Source: Pseudomonas sp. LBUM920 (GTDB taxonomy: Bacteria > Pseudomonadota > Gammaproteobacteria > Pseudomonadales > Pseudomonadaceae). Taken from it: a stretch of DNA of 64,000 nucleotides. The translations under genes were made by a program, and so were the position numbers. Shown here piece after piece: positions 1-6,990 of this stretch. The notes under the pieces are model-generated. The model saw only the letters and a list, made by a program, of their open reading frames with translations. It was not told the origin of the DNA and made no database searches. How positions within the stretch are numbered: the first letter of the stretch is position 1; each line of letters begins with the position of its first letter. The stretch lies in contig NZ_CP027762.1 in NCBI RefSeq assembly GCF_003852315.1, positions 5,127,501-5,191,500 of the forward strand. Direction: 5' to 3'.

Positions 1-307
1 TCAGGCGCATGAACGTGCCACTGAGCGCTTCACCCCGCGCCAGGTCGCGCCACAGCTTGGCGTAGGTCTCGGTGTGGGTGTACGCCTCTTCGCAAAAGAT
101 GCGGTGATGTTTGCCGCGAATCTCCTCCACGCTGTAGCCCATGGTTTTACAGAAGTTGGGATTGGCGTCGAGGATCACGCCGTTGCGGTCGAACTCGATC
201 ATCGCCATGGAGCGGCTGATGGCAGCAAGCTTGGCGTTGGCTTCGGTGAGAGCACAGGAAAAACGTTCGATTTCTTGCAGGTCGGATTTGTGATGGCGGT
301 TGAACAT
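1..307 (-). CDS. PAS-domain methyl-accepting chemotaxis-type protein (N-terminal part; cut by window edge)
   Basis: The reading frame begins at an ATG (complement of 305-307) and runs off the left edge, so about 102 N-terminal residues are visible. They form a PAS domain of the kind found at the start of Aer/BdlA-like chemoreceptors. Typical elements are a helix with the motif AAISRSMAMIEFD, then ILDANPNFCKTMGY, then the post-PAS stretch GKHHRIFC. The signalling or methyl-accepting part would lie outside the window. By family this protein would sense redox state or an internal ligand and signal to CheA or to a dispersal pathway. Because only the PAS domain is visible, the chemoreceptor call is inference; a GGDEF or kinase output is possible. 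Confidence 0.6.
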   Translation of the reverse strand, partial: MFNRHHKSDLQEIERFSCALTEANAKLAAISRSMAMIEFDRNGVILDANPNFCKTMGYSVEEIRGKHHRIFCEEAYTHTETYAKLWRDLARGEALSGTFMRL

Positions 308-475
308 GGTCAGATCACCCTAGATTCCCGGCGCCTGAAACGGCGCATTCCATTCTTCAGTTGGCTATTGCTGGCACACCTTCATGGGGAAAAAACCATC
401 CGAATCGCTTTACATGCCAAGCGTCATCAACGGTTCTGGGTGAGCATAGACAGGGCATGGCGCTATGCAAGGCCA

Positions 476-1345
476 CTAGTCAGCCAGCATTTTTAACAAT
501 GCACCGGCCGCCGCCGAGGGTGGAAGGGTCTGCGAACCGACCAAGGCAAACTCACGGTACAACGGCACCGTCAGCGGCATCACGCGCAGGCCATTGCGCT
601 GGGCGGGCAAGGCCATTTCCGGCACCAGCGTGACACCGACGCCCTCGCGCACCAGGCTGTAGGCGCTGCTCCATTCACGCACTTCCACGCGGATATCGTG
701 CAGGCGCAGGCCGGCGTCGGCCGCCAGGCTGCGGGCATTCGCGGTACAGCCGCCGGTGGCCAGTACGAAGGGTTGTTCGAGTAAGGCTTCGAGCGCCACG
801 CTGGCATCCTGCGGGCACTGCGCCAGTGGATGGTGGGCCGGCAGCACTGCCATCCACAGGTCGCGACCCAATACCGTGGCGTTGCGCTCGGGTTTGGGGT
901 TGAGCACCACGCCCAAATCGATCAGGCCCGCGTCGAGCAAGGTGTGCACTTCGCTGTCAGTCACTTCCAGGGTGGTGACCTCGATACCCGGGTTCAACTG
1001 ACGGAAACGCTGCAGCAACGGCGTGAGAAAAGTCGCCAACACTTTCGGAAAACTGGCGATGCGAATGTTCCCACGCAGCAGCGGGCGCGCTTCATCCACC
1101 GTGGTACGAATGGCCTGCAGCGCGTCCATCATCACCCGCGCCTGCGCGATCACGTCGAGCCCAAGCGCTGTGGGCAACGTCTTGCGCGGTTCACGGGTAA
1201 ACAGTTGCGCGCCCAGCGTCGCCTCCATGGACGCCATGGCCTGGCTGGCGGCGGACTGCGTCATGCCCACCTGCTCGGCAGCCGCCGTGATGCTGCCGTG
1301 GTCGGCGACGGCCACCAGCAGGCGCCAGTGCATCAGGTTCATCAT
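476..1345 (-). CDS. LysR-family transcriptional regulator
   Basis: A 289-residue protein with the LysR architecture. The N-terminal winged helix (residues ~4-63) reads HWRLLVAVADHGSITAAAEQ and then TQSAASQAMASMEATLGAQLF. A periplasmic-binding-protein-like effector domain follows from about residue 90 to the end. Two adjacent ATG codons (1343-1345 and 1340-1342) could serve as start. It is divergent from a glutathione transferase gene that begins 97 nt away, the usual arrangement for a LysR protein and its target, so control of that gene is a reasonable inference. The effector is unknown. A link to the amino-acid-lyase/TonB block beyond the transferase is possible but not shown. Confidence 0.9.
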   Translation of the reverse strand: MMNLMHWRLLVAVADHGSITAAAEQVGMTQSAASQAMASMEATLGAQLFTREPRKTLPTALGLDVIAQARVMMDALQAIRTTVDEARPLLRGNIRIASFPKVLATFLTPLLQRFRQLNPGIEVTTLEVTDSEVHTLLDAGLIDLGVVLNPKPERNATVLGRDLWMAVLPAHHPLAQCPQDASVALEALLEQPFVLATGGCTANARSLAADAGLRLHDIRVEVREWSSAYSLVREGVGVTLVPEMALPAQRNGLRVMPLTVPLYREFALVGSQTLPPSAAAGALLKMLAD

Positions 1346-1441
1346 GGCAGTAGCTGTCCTTATGGATGGGGTCTGCAGGTTTAATTTTACGCACGGTGCC
1401 ACGCCCGCGAGACTGGCGCAAACCCAACGGAGTCGCCTTTG

Positions 1442-2044
1442 ATGAAACTGTATTTTTTCCCCAACGCCTGTTCGCTCGCCCCGCATATCGTGCTGCGTGA
1501 ATTGGCGCTGCCGTTCGAGCTGGTGCAGGTGAACAACCAGGCTAAAACCTTCGGCAACGGCGAAGATTTCCTGCAGATCAACCCCAAGGGCTACGTGGCG
1601 GCGCTGCAACTGGACAACGGCGCTGTGCTGACCGAAGCCAGCGCCATCCTGCAATACCTGGCCGACCTCAAACCCGCCGCCGTGCTCGCCCCGGCCAATG
1701 GCAGTTGGCAGCGCGTGCGGTTGCAGGAATGGCTGAACTTTATCGCCAGCGAGATTCATGGCGGCTTGGCGATTTTCTTCAACCCGGCCATTCAAGGCGA
1801 AGTGCGGGCGATGTTTTTGGCCACGCTGTTCAAGCGCTTTGCGATTCTGGTGCAGACACTGGAGCGTCAGGATTACCTGCTGGGCGAGCAGTATTCGGTG
1901 GCGGACGCGTATTTGTTTGTGGTGCTGCGCTGGGCGGGTGTCCACGCTATTGATTTGCAACAGTGGCCGGCATTGGCGGCGTTTCAACTACGCGTAGGAT
2001 CACGGTCCGCTGCTATCGCCGCATTGGCCGCCGAGGCCGCATGA
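1442..2044 (+). CDS. Beta-class glutathione S-transferase
   Basis: A 200-residue cytosolic protein. The thioredoxin-like N-terminal domain has MKLYFFPNACSLAPH, containing the Cys typical of beta-class enzymes. It also has the cis-Pro-like NPKGYVAALQLDNG segment and TEASAILQYLADL, which forms the glutathione gamma-glutamyl site. The C-terminal helical domain follows from about residue 85. Such enzymes conjugate or reduce electrophiles with glutathione. The ATG at 1442 is preferred over an in-frame TTG one codon upstream; GGAGTCGCC precedes it. It is divergent from the LysR gene and probably controlled by it. The substrate cannot be read from the sequence. Confidence 0.88.
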   Translation: MKLYFFPNACSLAPHIVLRELALPFELVQVNNQAKTFGNGEDFLQINPKGYVAALQLDNGAVLTEASAILQYLADLKPAAVLAPANGSWQRVRLQEWLNFIASEIHGGLAIFFNPAIQGEVRAMFLATLFKRFAILVQTLERQDYLLGEQYSVADAYLFVVLRWAGVHAIDLQQWPALAAFQLRVGSRSAAIAALAAEAA

Positions 2045-2064
2045 CCTGAAATGCAAATAAAAAT

Positions 2065-2152
2065 GTGGGAGCGCGCTTGCTCGCGAATGCGGTGGGTCAG
2101 TCAGCACATGCATCAACTGATACACCGCAGTCGCGAGCAAGCCCGCTCCCAC
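2065..2152. repeat. REP doublet (GCGGGCTTGCTCGCGAA class)
   Basis: Two inverted REP units start with GTGGGAGCGCGCTTGCTCGCGAA and its near reverse complement, separated by about 40 nt. It lies in the convergent gap between the glutathione transferase gene and the lyase-family gene. The same class recurs at about 14.8, 17.4, 25.2 and 56.3 kb. Confidence 0.85.
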
Positions 2153-2169
2153 CGTTGATCTGCTTTGTT

Positions 2170-3564
2170 TCAAAGAAAGGGTGTCAAGCTGCCATCGGTG
2201 ATGAACGCACTCAGCGCCAGTACATCCACCGAACCCGACCGGTCCTGATCCAGATGCGCCACTTGGCTGCGCACCGCATCATGGACCCGCCGCGTGCCCT
2301 GCCCCAATCGCGATACACCCCGCAGGTCTACCGCCTGCGCCGCGACGATCAGTTCAATGCTGGCCAACCACACCACCCGCTCGGTCAACCGGCGGGTCTT
2401 GTCGACCACCGCCAGCGCCTGCCCGGCGTAGTCTTCCACCCGATCGGCCACCGGCACGCTGACGGCGGGCAGCGGGTTGGCCAGGTGCCCGATCTCTGCG
2501 ACCAGCGCCGCGCTGGTGCGCTGCAAGGCCGCCATGCCGACATGCCCCGGCTGCGTGATCAGAAAGCGCGGCAAATCACTGGACGCGGGCGACAGCAACT
2601 TGGCAATGCGCTCGGCGCTGCACGCGGCGACTCGACTCAGCGCCAGGCCCAAACCTTCAGCGGCGAGGGCCAGGTGCGTGCTGTCGAAATTGGCCGTGGC
2701 CAACACCAAAGATTCCTCGCTGATCAGCGCCGGATTATCCGCGCCGCTGCGCAGTTCCAACTCGATCAGTTCATGCAGTTGCTGTAACGCCTGTTGCGCA
2801 GCGCCTTGCACAACCGTGGCACAACGAAAGCTCAACGGATCTTGCAAGTGGCGCGGGCTGTACGCCAAATCGCCGCCTTCAAGCAGGTGCAACAACGCCG
2901 CCGACTGCTCGGTTTGCCCAGGCGCCGGGCGCAAGCGTGAGGCCCACGGCTGGAACGGGCTGAGGTTGGCCCGGTAGCCTTCACACGACAACGCCAGCGC
3001 CGCCAACACGGCCTGTAACACCTGCTGCGCCTCGGCCACCAGTAACGCCCCCAGCCCAACACTTGCCGCATTCGCCGACACCAGCGCCAGGCCATCCTTG
3101 CCGGTCAACGGCACCGTAAGCGCCAAGCTCAAGTGAGCCAACGGCGCCAGGTCACTCTCGCCCAGCGAGCCGAGCAACGGCACCTCGGGCTCGGCACCGG
3201 AATTAAGCAACGCCAACAGTGCCTCGGCCGCCGCCGGTGAAATACCCGAACGGCCCTGGGCCAACCCGGCCAAACGGGCGGCGGTGATTGCGCGTAATTC
3301 CTGGCGATTGGCCAGACGCCCCACGCCCACCGCTCGGCCCAGAGGAATAGTGGCCTGCAACGGTGCCACCGGCGTGTCCACCGCGGCACCGAGCCCGGTG
3401 GTCACGCCATAAATCGGCGTGCCTTCGGCCACCCGTTTCAGCAGCAGGCGGTGGCCTTCGTCGATCCGTTGGCGCGCTTGCGCGCTGAACTGCGCCGGTG
3501 TGTCGTGCCGGGCAATGGCGAGCAGATCTGCCAACGCCAAACCTTGGGGATCGAAGCTGATCAT
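2170..3564 (-). CDS. Aromatic amino acid (histidine/phenylalanine) ammonia-lyase family protein lacking the MIO tripeptide
   Basis: A 464-residue cytosolic protein with the HAL/PAL fold signature: IYGVTTGLGAAVDT near residue 58 (keeping the catalytic Tyr loop), VPLLGSLGESDLAPLAH in the MIO region, QDPLSFRC, and a long helical C-terminal half. Catalytic members have GASGDLAPL, where Ala-Ser-Gly cyclises to the MIO cofactor. Here the stretch is GE-SDLAPL, one residue shorter and without Ala-Ser-Gly. QDxYS has become QDPLS and GNFHG has become ANFDS. So MIO chemistry is very unlikely. Ergothionase is, as I recall, a MIO-independent relative that eliminates trimethylamine, so a different elimination reaction is possible. 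The ATG overlaps the stop of the upstream cyclodeaminase-family gene (ATGA), implying coupled translation. Substrate unknown. Confidence 0.85.
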   Translation of the reverse strand: MISFDPQGLALADLLAIARHDTPAQFSAQARQRIDEGHRLLLKRVAEGTPIYGVTTGLGAAVDTPVAPLQATIPLGRAVGVGRLANRQELRAITAARLAGLAQGRSGISPAAAEALLALLNSGAEPEVPLLGSLGESDLAPLAHLSLALTVPLTGKDGLALVSANAASVGLGALLVAEAQQVLQAVLAALALSCEGYRANLSPFQPWASRLRPAPGQTEQSAALLHLLEGGDLAYSPRHLQDPLSFRCATVVQGAAQQALQQLHELIELELRSGADNPALISEESLVLATANFDSTHLALAAEGLGLALSRVAACSAERIAKLLSPASSDLPRFLITQPGHVGMAALQRTSAALVAEIGHLANPLPAVSVPVADRVEDYAGQALAVVDKTRRLTERVVWLASIELIVAAQAVDLRGVSRLGQGTRRVHDAVRSQVAHLDQDRSGSVDVLALSAFITDGSLTPFL

Positions 3565-4565
3565 GCCCAGCGCAGCCGCTGGCCGATGCCCAATCGCTGG
3601 GCTTTTTCCAGCAGTGCATGGCCCAGGGCGATGTCGCTGAGGCTCAGGCCACGGTGCCAGAACAGAATGGTTTCTTCCGGGTTTTCGCGGCCGGTTTTCA
3701 AGCCGGCGACAATCTGCCCAAGCTCGGCGTGCAGGGTGTCGGCACTGAGCTTGCCGGCATCGACATGCGCGCGCAGTGCGCCAAACATCCCGCCTTTGCA
3801 CTGGCCCCAATCGTCCACCACCAATTTGCTCATGATGTCGGTCAGCGACAATTGCACCGCACTCATGGTGCCGTAGGGCACAACGAAGGCGCCGGGTTTG
3901 ATCCAGTCGGTGTGCAACAACGGCTCGGGCTGATCCAGGCGCGAGGCCTCGACCACGATGTCAGCGCCACGCACGGCCGACTCCCAGTCGTCGGTGACAA
4001 TCACCGGCTTGCCCAAGTCCTGGCGCAGGCGGTGGGCGAAGGCTTCGCGGCTTTCGCTGCGGCGCGAATGCACACGGATTTCCTCGAAGTCGAACAGATG
4101 GTCCAGCAGGCGCACATTCCAATACGCGGTGCCGCGCGCGCCGATATGCGCCAGCACTTTGCTGTCGGGCCGGGCGAGGTATTTGGCGCCGATGGCGGTG
4201 ACGGCGCCGGTGCGCATGTCGGTGATTGCCGAGGCGTCGAGGATGGCCTTGGGAATGCCGGTGGCCGGGTCCAGCAGGTTGAGGATCGCCAACTCCGACG
4301 GCAGGCCCTTGCGGTAGTTATCGACAAAGTCGCCCACCACTTTGACCCCGGCATAACCGATGTCGCCGCCGAGCACGCCGCGCAACACGTTGAAGTGGCC
4401 ATTGATGCCGCCGCCAGGAATCAGGTGAGTGCGCGGCTCGATCACCGCCTCGCCACGGCCCTGAATCGCCAGGCTGGCTTGGATGGCGGTGAGGATTTCC
4501 TCGTTGGAAAGGTTGAGCGCGTCGATGTCCAGGCCGTTGAGAAAGTCGATGTAGATCGGTTGCAT
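3561..4565 (-). CDS. Ornithine cyclodeaminase / mu-crystallin family protein
   Basis: A 334-residue protein of the OCD/alanine dehydrogenase/SbnB superfamily. Family features are the N-terminal dimerisation part, GGINGHFNVLRGV and the Lys-containing AGVKVVGDF around residue 85. The Rossmann motif VLAHIGARGTAYWN stands where typical members have GAGxQA. The C-terminal pattern is NPEETILFWHRGLSLSDIALG. Members bind NAD(P) and act on amino acids or imino acids (cyclodeamination, reduction, or ACEDAP oxidation in siderophore pathways). The start ATG is complement 4563-4565. It is translationally coupled to the MIO-less lyase homologue, so the two probably act on one amino-acid-like compound. The altered nucleotide-binding motif argues against assigning ornithine as substrate. 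Confidence 0.85.
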   Translation of the reverse strand: MQPIYIDFLNGLDIDALNLSNEEILTAIQASLAIQGRGEAVIEPRTHLIPGGGINGHFNVLRGVLGGDIGYAGVKVVGDFVDNYRKGLPSELAILNLLDPATGIPKAILDASAITDMRTGAVTAIGAKYLARPDSKVLAHIGARGTAYWNVRLLDHLFDFEEIRVHSRRSESREAFAHRLRQDLGKPVIVTDDWESAVRGADIVVEASRLDQPEPLLHTDWIKPGAFVVPYGTMSAVQLSLTDIMSKLVVDDWGQCKGGMFGALRAHVDAGKLSADTLHAELGQIVAGLKTGRENPEETILFWHRGLSLSDIALGHALLEKAQRLGIGQRLRWA

Positions 4566-4899
4566 GGTCTGCTCACTGATGGGAGGTTTTAGAACTCGTT
4601 GTGCCTTGCGGGCTTGGTGTGCCGAGTGGGCTTCCTGTGGCAAGTGGGCTTGTTGTAGCAAGTGGGCTTCCTGTGGCGAGCGGGCTTCTCGTGGCGAGCG
4701 GGCTTGCCCCGCGTTGGGCTGCGAAGCGGCCCCATTTCAAACCTGCGCGCGTCCCCTGACACACTGCGGTGAGTGGTTTTGGGGCTGCTGCGCAGCCCAA
4801 CGCGGGGCAAGCCCGCTCGCCACAACAAGCCTGCTCGCCATACCAAGCCCGCCCCCACACCAAGCCCGCTCACCACAGGAGCCTCGCTGGCCGCAGGAT
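4566..4899. repeat. Compound repeat: two inverted arrays of 18-nt REP-like units around a palindromic core
   Basis: This 334-nt gap holds no gene. From 4600 six consecutive 18-nt units of the form TGTGGCRAGYGGGCTTNN run rightwards. The last runs into a core palindrome (about 4700-4810, GGGCTTGCCCCGCGTTGGGCTGC with its complement). From about 4808 to 4880 four inverted copies (AAGCCCGCTCRCCACANC) follow. The units resemble the REP head sequence, so this looks like a REP doublet that has expanded by tandem slippage. Reading frames through it are simple-repeat artefacts. Confidence 0.8.
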
Positions 4900-5826
4900 T
4901 CAAGGCGCCTTGAACACGATCTGCTGCACATCGACCTTCTTCGGGATCAGGCCGTTGGCAAAAAACAGGTCGGCAGTGCGTTGCTGGTTGGCGATGTCGA
5001 CGGCTTCCAGCTGACGAATCGGCGCGGGCGAGCGGTGTTCGAAGTAGCTTTTAACCACCGCCGGTGGCAGGCCCAGGGTCTTGGCCATCAGCGCAATGCT
5101 TTGCTCACGTTGGTCCAGGGACAGGCGCTGGGCCTTGGCCAGGGTGTTGATAATCGTGCCGACCGCTTGCGGGTGCTGTTTGGCAAACGGGCTGCTGACC
5201 ACAAAGAAACTGCCCGCCGGGTTGAGGCCTTGGCCATCGCCGAGCACGCGCGCGGAGCCGTCGACCACGGCCGCGGAGTAGTACGGGTCCCACACTACCC
5301 AGGCGTCGACCTTGCCTTGTTCAAACGCGGCACGGCCATCGGACGGCGACAGGTACACCACGTCTACATCCTTCCACTGCAAACCGGCGCGCAGCAGGCT
5401 CTTGAGGAACAGGTTGTGTGCGCTGGAACCCTTGAGCAGCGCCACGCGCTTGCCCTTGAGTTCGTCCACGTGCTGGATCGGGCTGGCTTTGGGCACCAAC
5501 ACCGCTTCGGTCTTGCCCTCATTCGGCTCGACGGCGAAGTACTGCAAATCAATCCCGGCGGCCTGGGCGAAGATCGGCGGGATGTCGCCGATGTTGCCGA
5601 TGTCCAGGCTGCCGCCGTTCAGCGCCTCGATCAGCGGCGGGCCGCCAAGGAATTCGATCCATTGCACCTGGGTGCCGGGCAGCGCGTCTTCAAACAACTT
5701 GTGCTCGCGGGCCAGCACCATGCTCACCGAGCTTTTCTGGTAGCCGATGCGCAATGTGGAAGGTTCGGCGGCGAGCACATGGCTGGCCACCAGCGAAAGT
5801 ACAACAACTGCGAGGGCTTTGAGCAT
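4900..5826 (-). CDS. SsuA/TauA-like aliphatic-sulfonate-type ABC substrate-binding protein
   Basis: A 308-residue secreted protein. The signal peptide is MLKALAVVVLSLVASHVLA, with cleavage before AEPSTLRIGYQK. The NMT1/SsuA fold follows: TLRIGYQKSSVSMVLA, WIEFLGGPPLIEALNGGSLDIGN, IGDIPPIFAQAAGID, and KGKRVALLKGSSAHNLFLKSL. Relatives deliver sulfonates, taurine or aromatic acids to an ABC permease; no permease or ATPase gene lies nearby. The start ATG overlaps the stop of the upstream ProX-like gene (ATGA). It therefore belongs to a binding-protein pair expressed together, followed after the repeat array by the cyclodeaminase and lyase genes. The ligand is not known. It may feed a sulfonate-type transporter encoded elsewhere. 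Confidence 0.85.
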   Translation of the reverse strand: MLKALAVVVLSLVASHVLAAEPSTLRIGYQKSSVSMVLAREHKLFEDALPGTQVQWIEFLGGPPLIEALNGGSLDIGNIGDIPPIFAQAAGIDLQYFAVEPNEGKTEAVLVPKASPIQHVDELKGKRVALLKGSSAHNLFLKSLLRAGLQWKDVDVVYLSPSDGRAAFEQGKVDAWVVWDPYYSAAVVDGSARVLGDGQGLNPAGSFFVVSSPFAKQHPQAVGTIINTLAKAQRLSLDQREQSIALMAKTLGLPPAVVKSYFEHRSPAPIRQLEAVDIANQQRTADLFFANGLIPKKVDVQQIVFKAP

Positions 5827-6839
5827 CAGAGGGCTCCCTTGACCTTGGCCGCGACATCCGCCGGCACCCATTGCTGCCAGACGTTCGGCTGCGCTTTGAG
5901 GAACGCCAGCGCGACCTGGCGTGGCTGTTCACGTTTCTCGCTCATCTGCGCAAGGATGCCGTTGAGCAGGTCGATCGGCAGGTCGACTTTTTCAAAGAAC
6001 GTGACCAGTTGCGGGTACTGCGCCTTGAACGGCGCCGACACGCCAATCGCCAGATGCGCCGGCATGGAACGGGTGCCGATGGGGTGCGGGTTGTTGGCGT
6101 CGGCCAGGGTTTTCCAGGCCTCGGCGTTGAACGGCGGTTCTTCCAGTTTGATCAGCTTGAAGCGGCCGAGCAGCGGGGTTGGCGACCAGTAGTAGAACAA
6201 CACCGGTTTGCCGCGGCGGATCGACGACGCCACTTCGGCATCCAGCGCCGCGCCGGAGCCGGTACGGAAGTTGACGAAGGTGTCGGTCAGGCCGTACGCC
6301 TTGAGCTTCTGGCTGTTGACGATTTCCGAGGTCCAGCCGGTGGGGCTGTTGAGAAAGCGGCCTTTGCTGGGGTCTTCGGGGTCGCGGAACACGTCCTTGT
6401 AGCGCGACAGGTCGGCCACCGACTTAAGGTCCGGGGCCAGGGGTTTGATGCCGCGCTCGGCGTCACCCTTGATCACGTATTCCGGCACCCACCAGCCTTC
6501 GGTGGCGCCTTTGACCGTGTCGCCCAGGCCGAACACTTTGCCTTCGCCTTCAGCCTTGACCCACGCCGGACTGCGCCCGGCCCATTCTTCGCCGATCACT
6601 TGGATGTCGTCCTTGGCCAGCGCGGCCTCCAGGCTCACGGTGCTGCCGGGCAAGGTGTCGGTCGGCAGGCCATAGCCTTTCTCGACGATCAGGCGCAGCA
6701 CTTCGGTGATCAGGCTGCCGCTTTCCCAGGTGATGTCACCGAAGTGAATCGGTTTGACGGCCTCGGCAGCGTGGGCCGGCTGGGCCAGGACGGTCAGTGC
6801 CAATAGCGAGCCACCGAGCAGGTTTTTTAGTGTTCTCAT
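5826..6839 (-). CDS. ProX/OpuAC-like betaine-type ABC substrate-binding protein
   Basis: A 337-residue secreted protein. The signal peptide is MRTLKNLLGGSLLALTVLAQPAHA, then AEAVKPIHFGDITWESGSL, the typical opening of the OpuAC (glycine betaine/choline) fold. Further landmarks are GEEWAGRSPAWVKAEGEGKVFGLG, EGWWVPEYVIKG, and LFYYWSPTPLLG with aromatic residues like those that cage quaternary amines in this family. It probably binds a betaine, choline or another quaternary or guanidinium compound in the periplasm. No partner permease or ATPase is encoded in the window. It is translationally coupled to the SsuA-like gene downstream. The combination of a betaine-type and a sulfonate-type receptor is unusual. 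Confidence 0.85.
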   Translation of the reverse strand: MRTLKNLLGGSLLALTVLAQPAHAAEAVKPIHFGDITWESGSLITEVLRLIVEKGYGLPTDTLPGSTVSLEAALAKDDIQVIGEEWAGRSPAWVKAEGEGKVFGLGDTVKGATEGWWVPEYVIKGDAERGIKPLAPDLKSVADLSRYKDVFRDPEDPSKGRFLNSPTGWTSEIVNSQKLKAYGLTDTFVNFRTGSGAALDAEVASSIRRGKPVLFYYWSPTPLLGRFKLIKLEEPPFNAEAWKTLADANNPHPIGTRSMPAHLAIGVSAPFKAQYPQLVTFFEKVDLPIDLLNGILAQMSEKREQPRQVALAFLKAQPNVWQQWVPADVAAKVKGAL

Positions 6840-6893
6840 GAGTAGCCTCTTGGAGATTCGATTCACAACGCATTCACAGTGGGCATGGTCAAT

Positions 6894-6963
6894 GTAGGAG
6901 CTGGCTTGCCTGCGAAGGCGGTGGTGGCTTCAACATCGCTATCGCGGGCAAGCCAGCTCCCAC
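6894..6963. repeat. REP doublet (AGCTGGCTTGCCTGCGA class)
   Basis: Inverted pair GTAGGAGCTGGCTTGCC and GGCAAGCCAGCTCCCAC, about 70 nt in all, in the gap between the TonB receptor and the ProX-like gene. The same class recurs at 9.8, 29.3, 30.3 and 37.8 kb. Confidence 0.85.
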
Positions 6964-6990
6964 ACTTGATCGGTGTGCTATTGCAGTGGG

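Noticed and set aside
476..1987. A continuous 1.5-kb minus-strand open frame covering both the LysR gene and the glutathione transferase region
   Set aside because: Only the part up to 1345 has LysR sequence. The upstream extension is the antisense of the glutathione transferase gene and has low-complexity shadow composition.
2170..3810. A longer N terminus for the lyase-family protein (start near 3810)
   Set aside because: The extra 82 codons are the out-of-frame reading of the upstream gene. The ATG at 3564 overlaps its stop by the usual ATGA and starts with family-like sequence.
3618..4592. A 324-aa plus-strand frame opposite the cyclodeaminase-family gene
   Set aside because: Antisense composition, with no recognisable domain. 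The minus-strand gene has the family motifs.
4573..4863. A 96-aa open frame with repeated SPLATG-type segments
   Set aside because: It is the translation of the 18-nt tandem repeat units. It has no independent start site and is repetitive by construction.
4600..4880. CRISPR-like array of 18-nt repeats
   Set aside because: The units are directly adjacent without spacers, share REP sequence, and occur in two inverted blocks.
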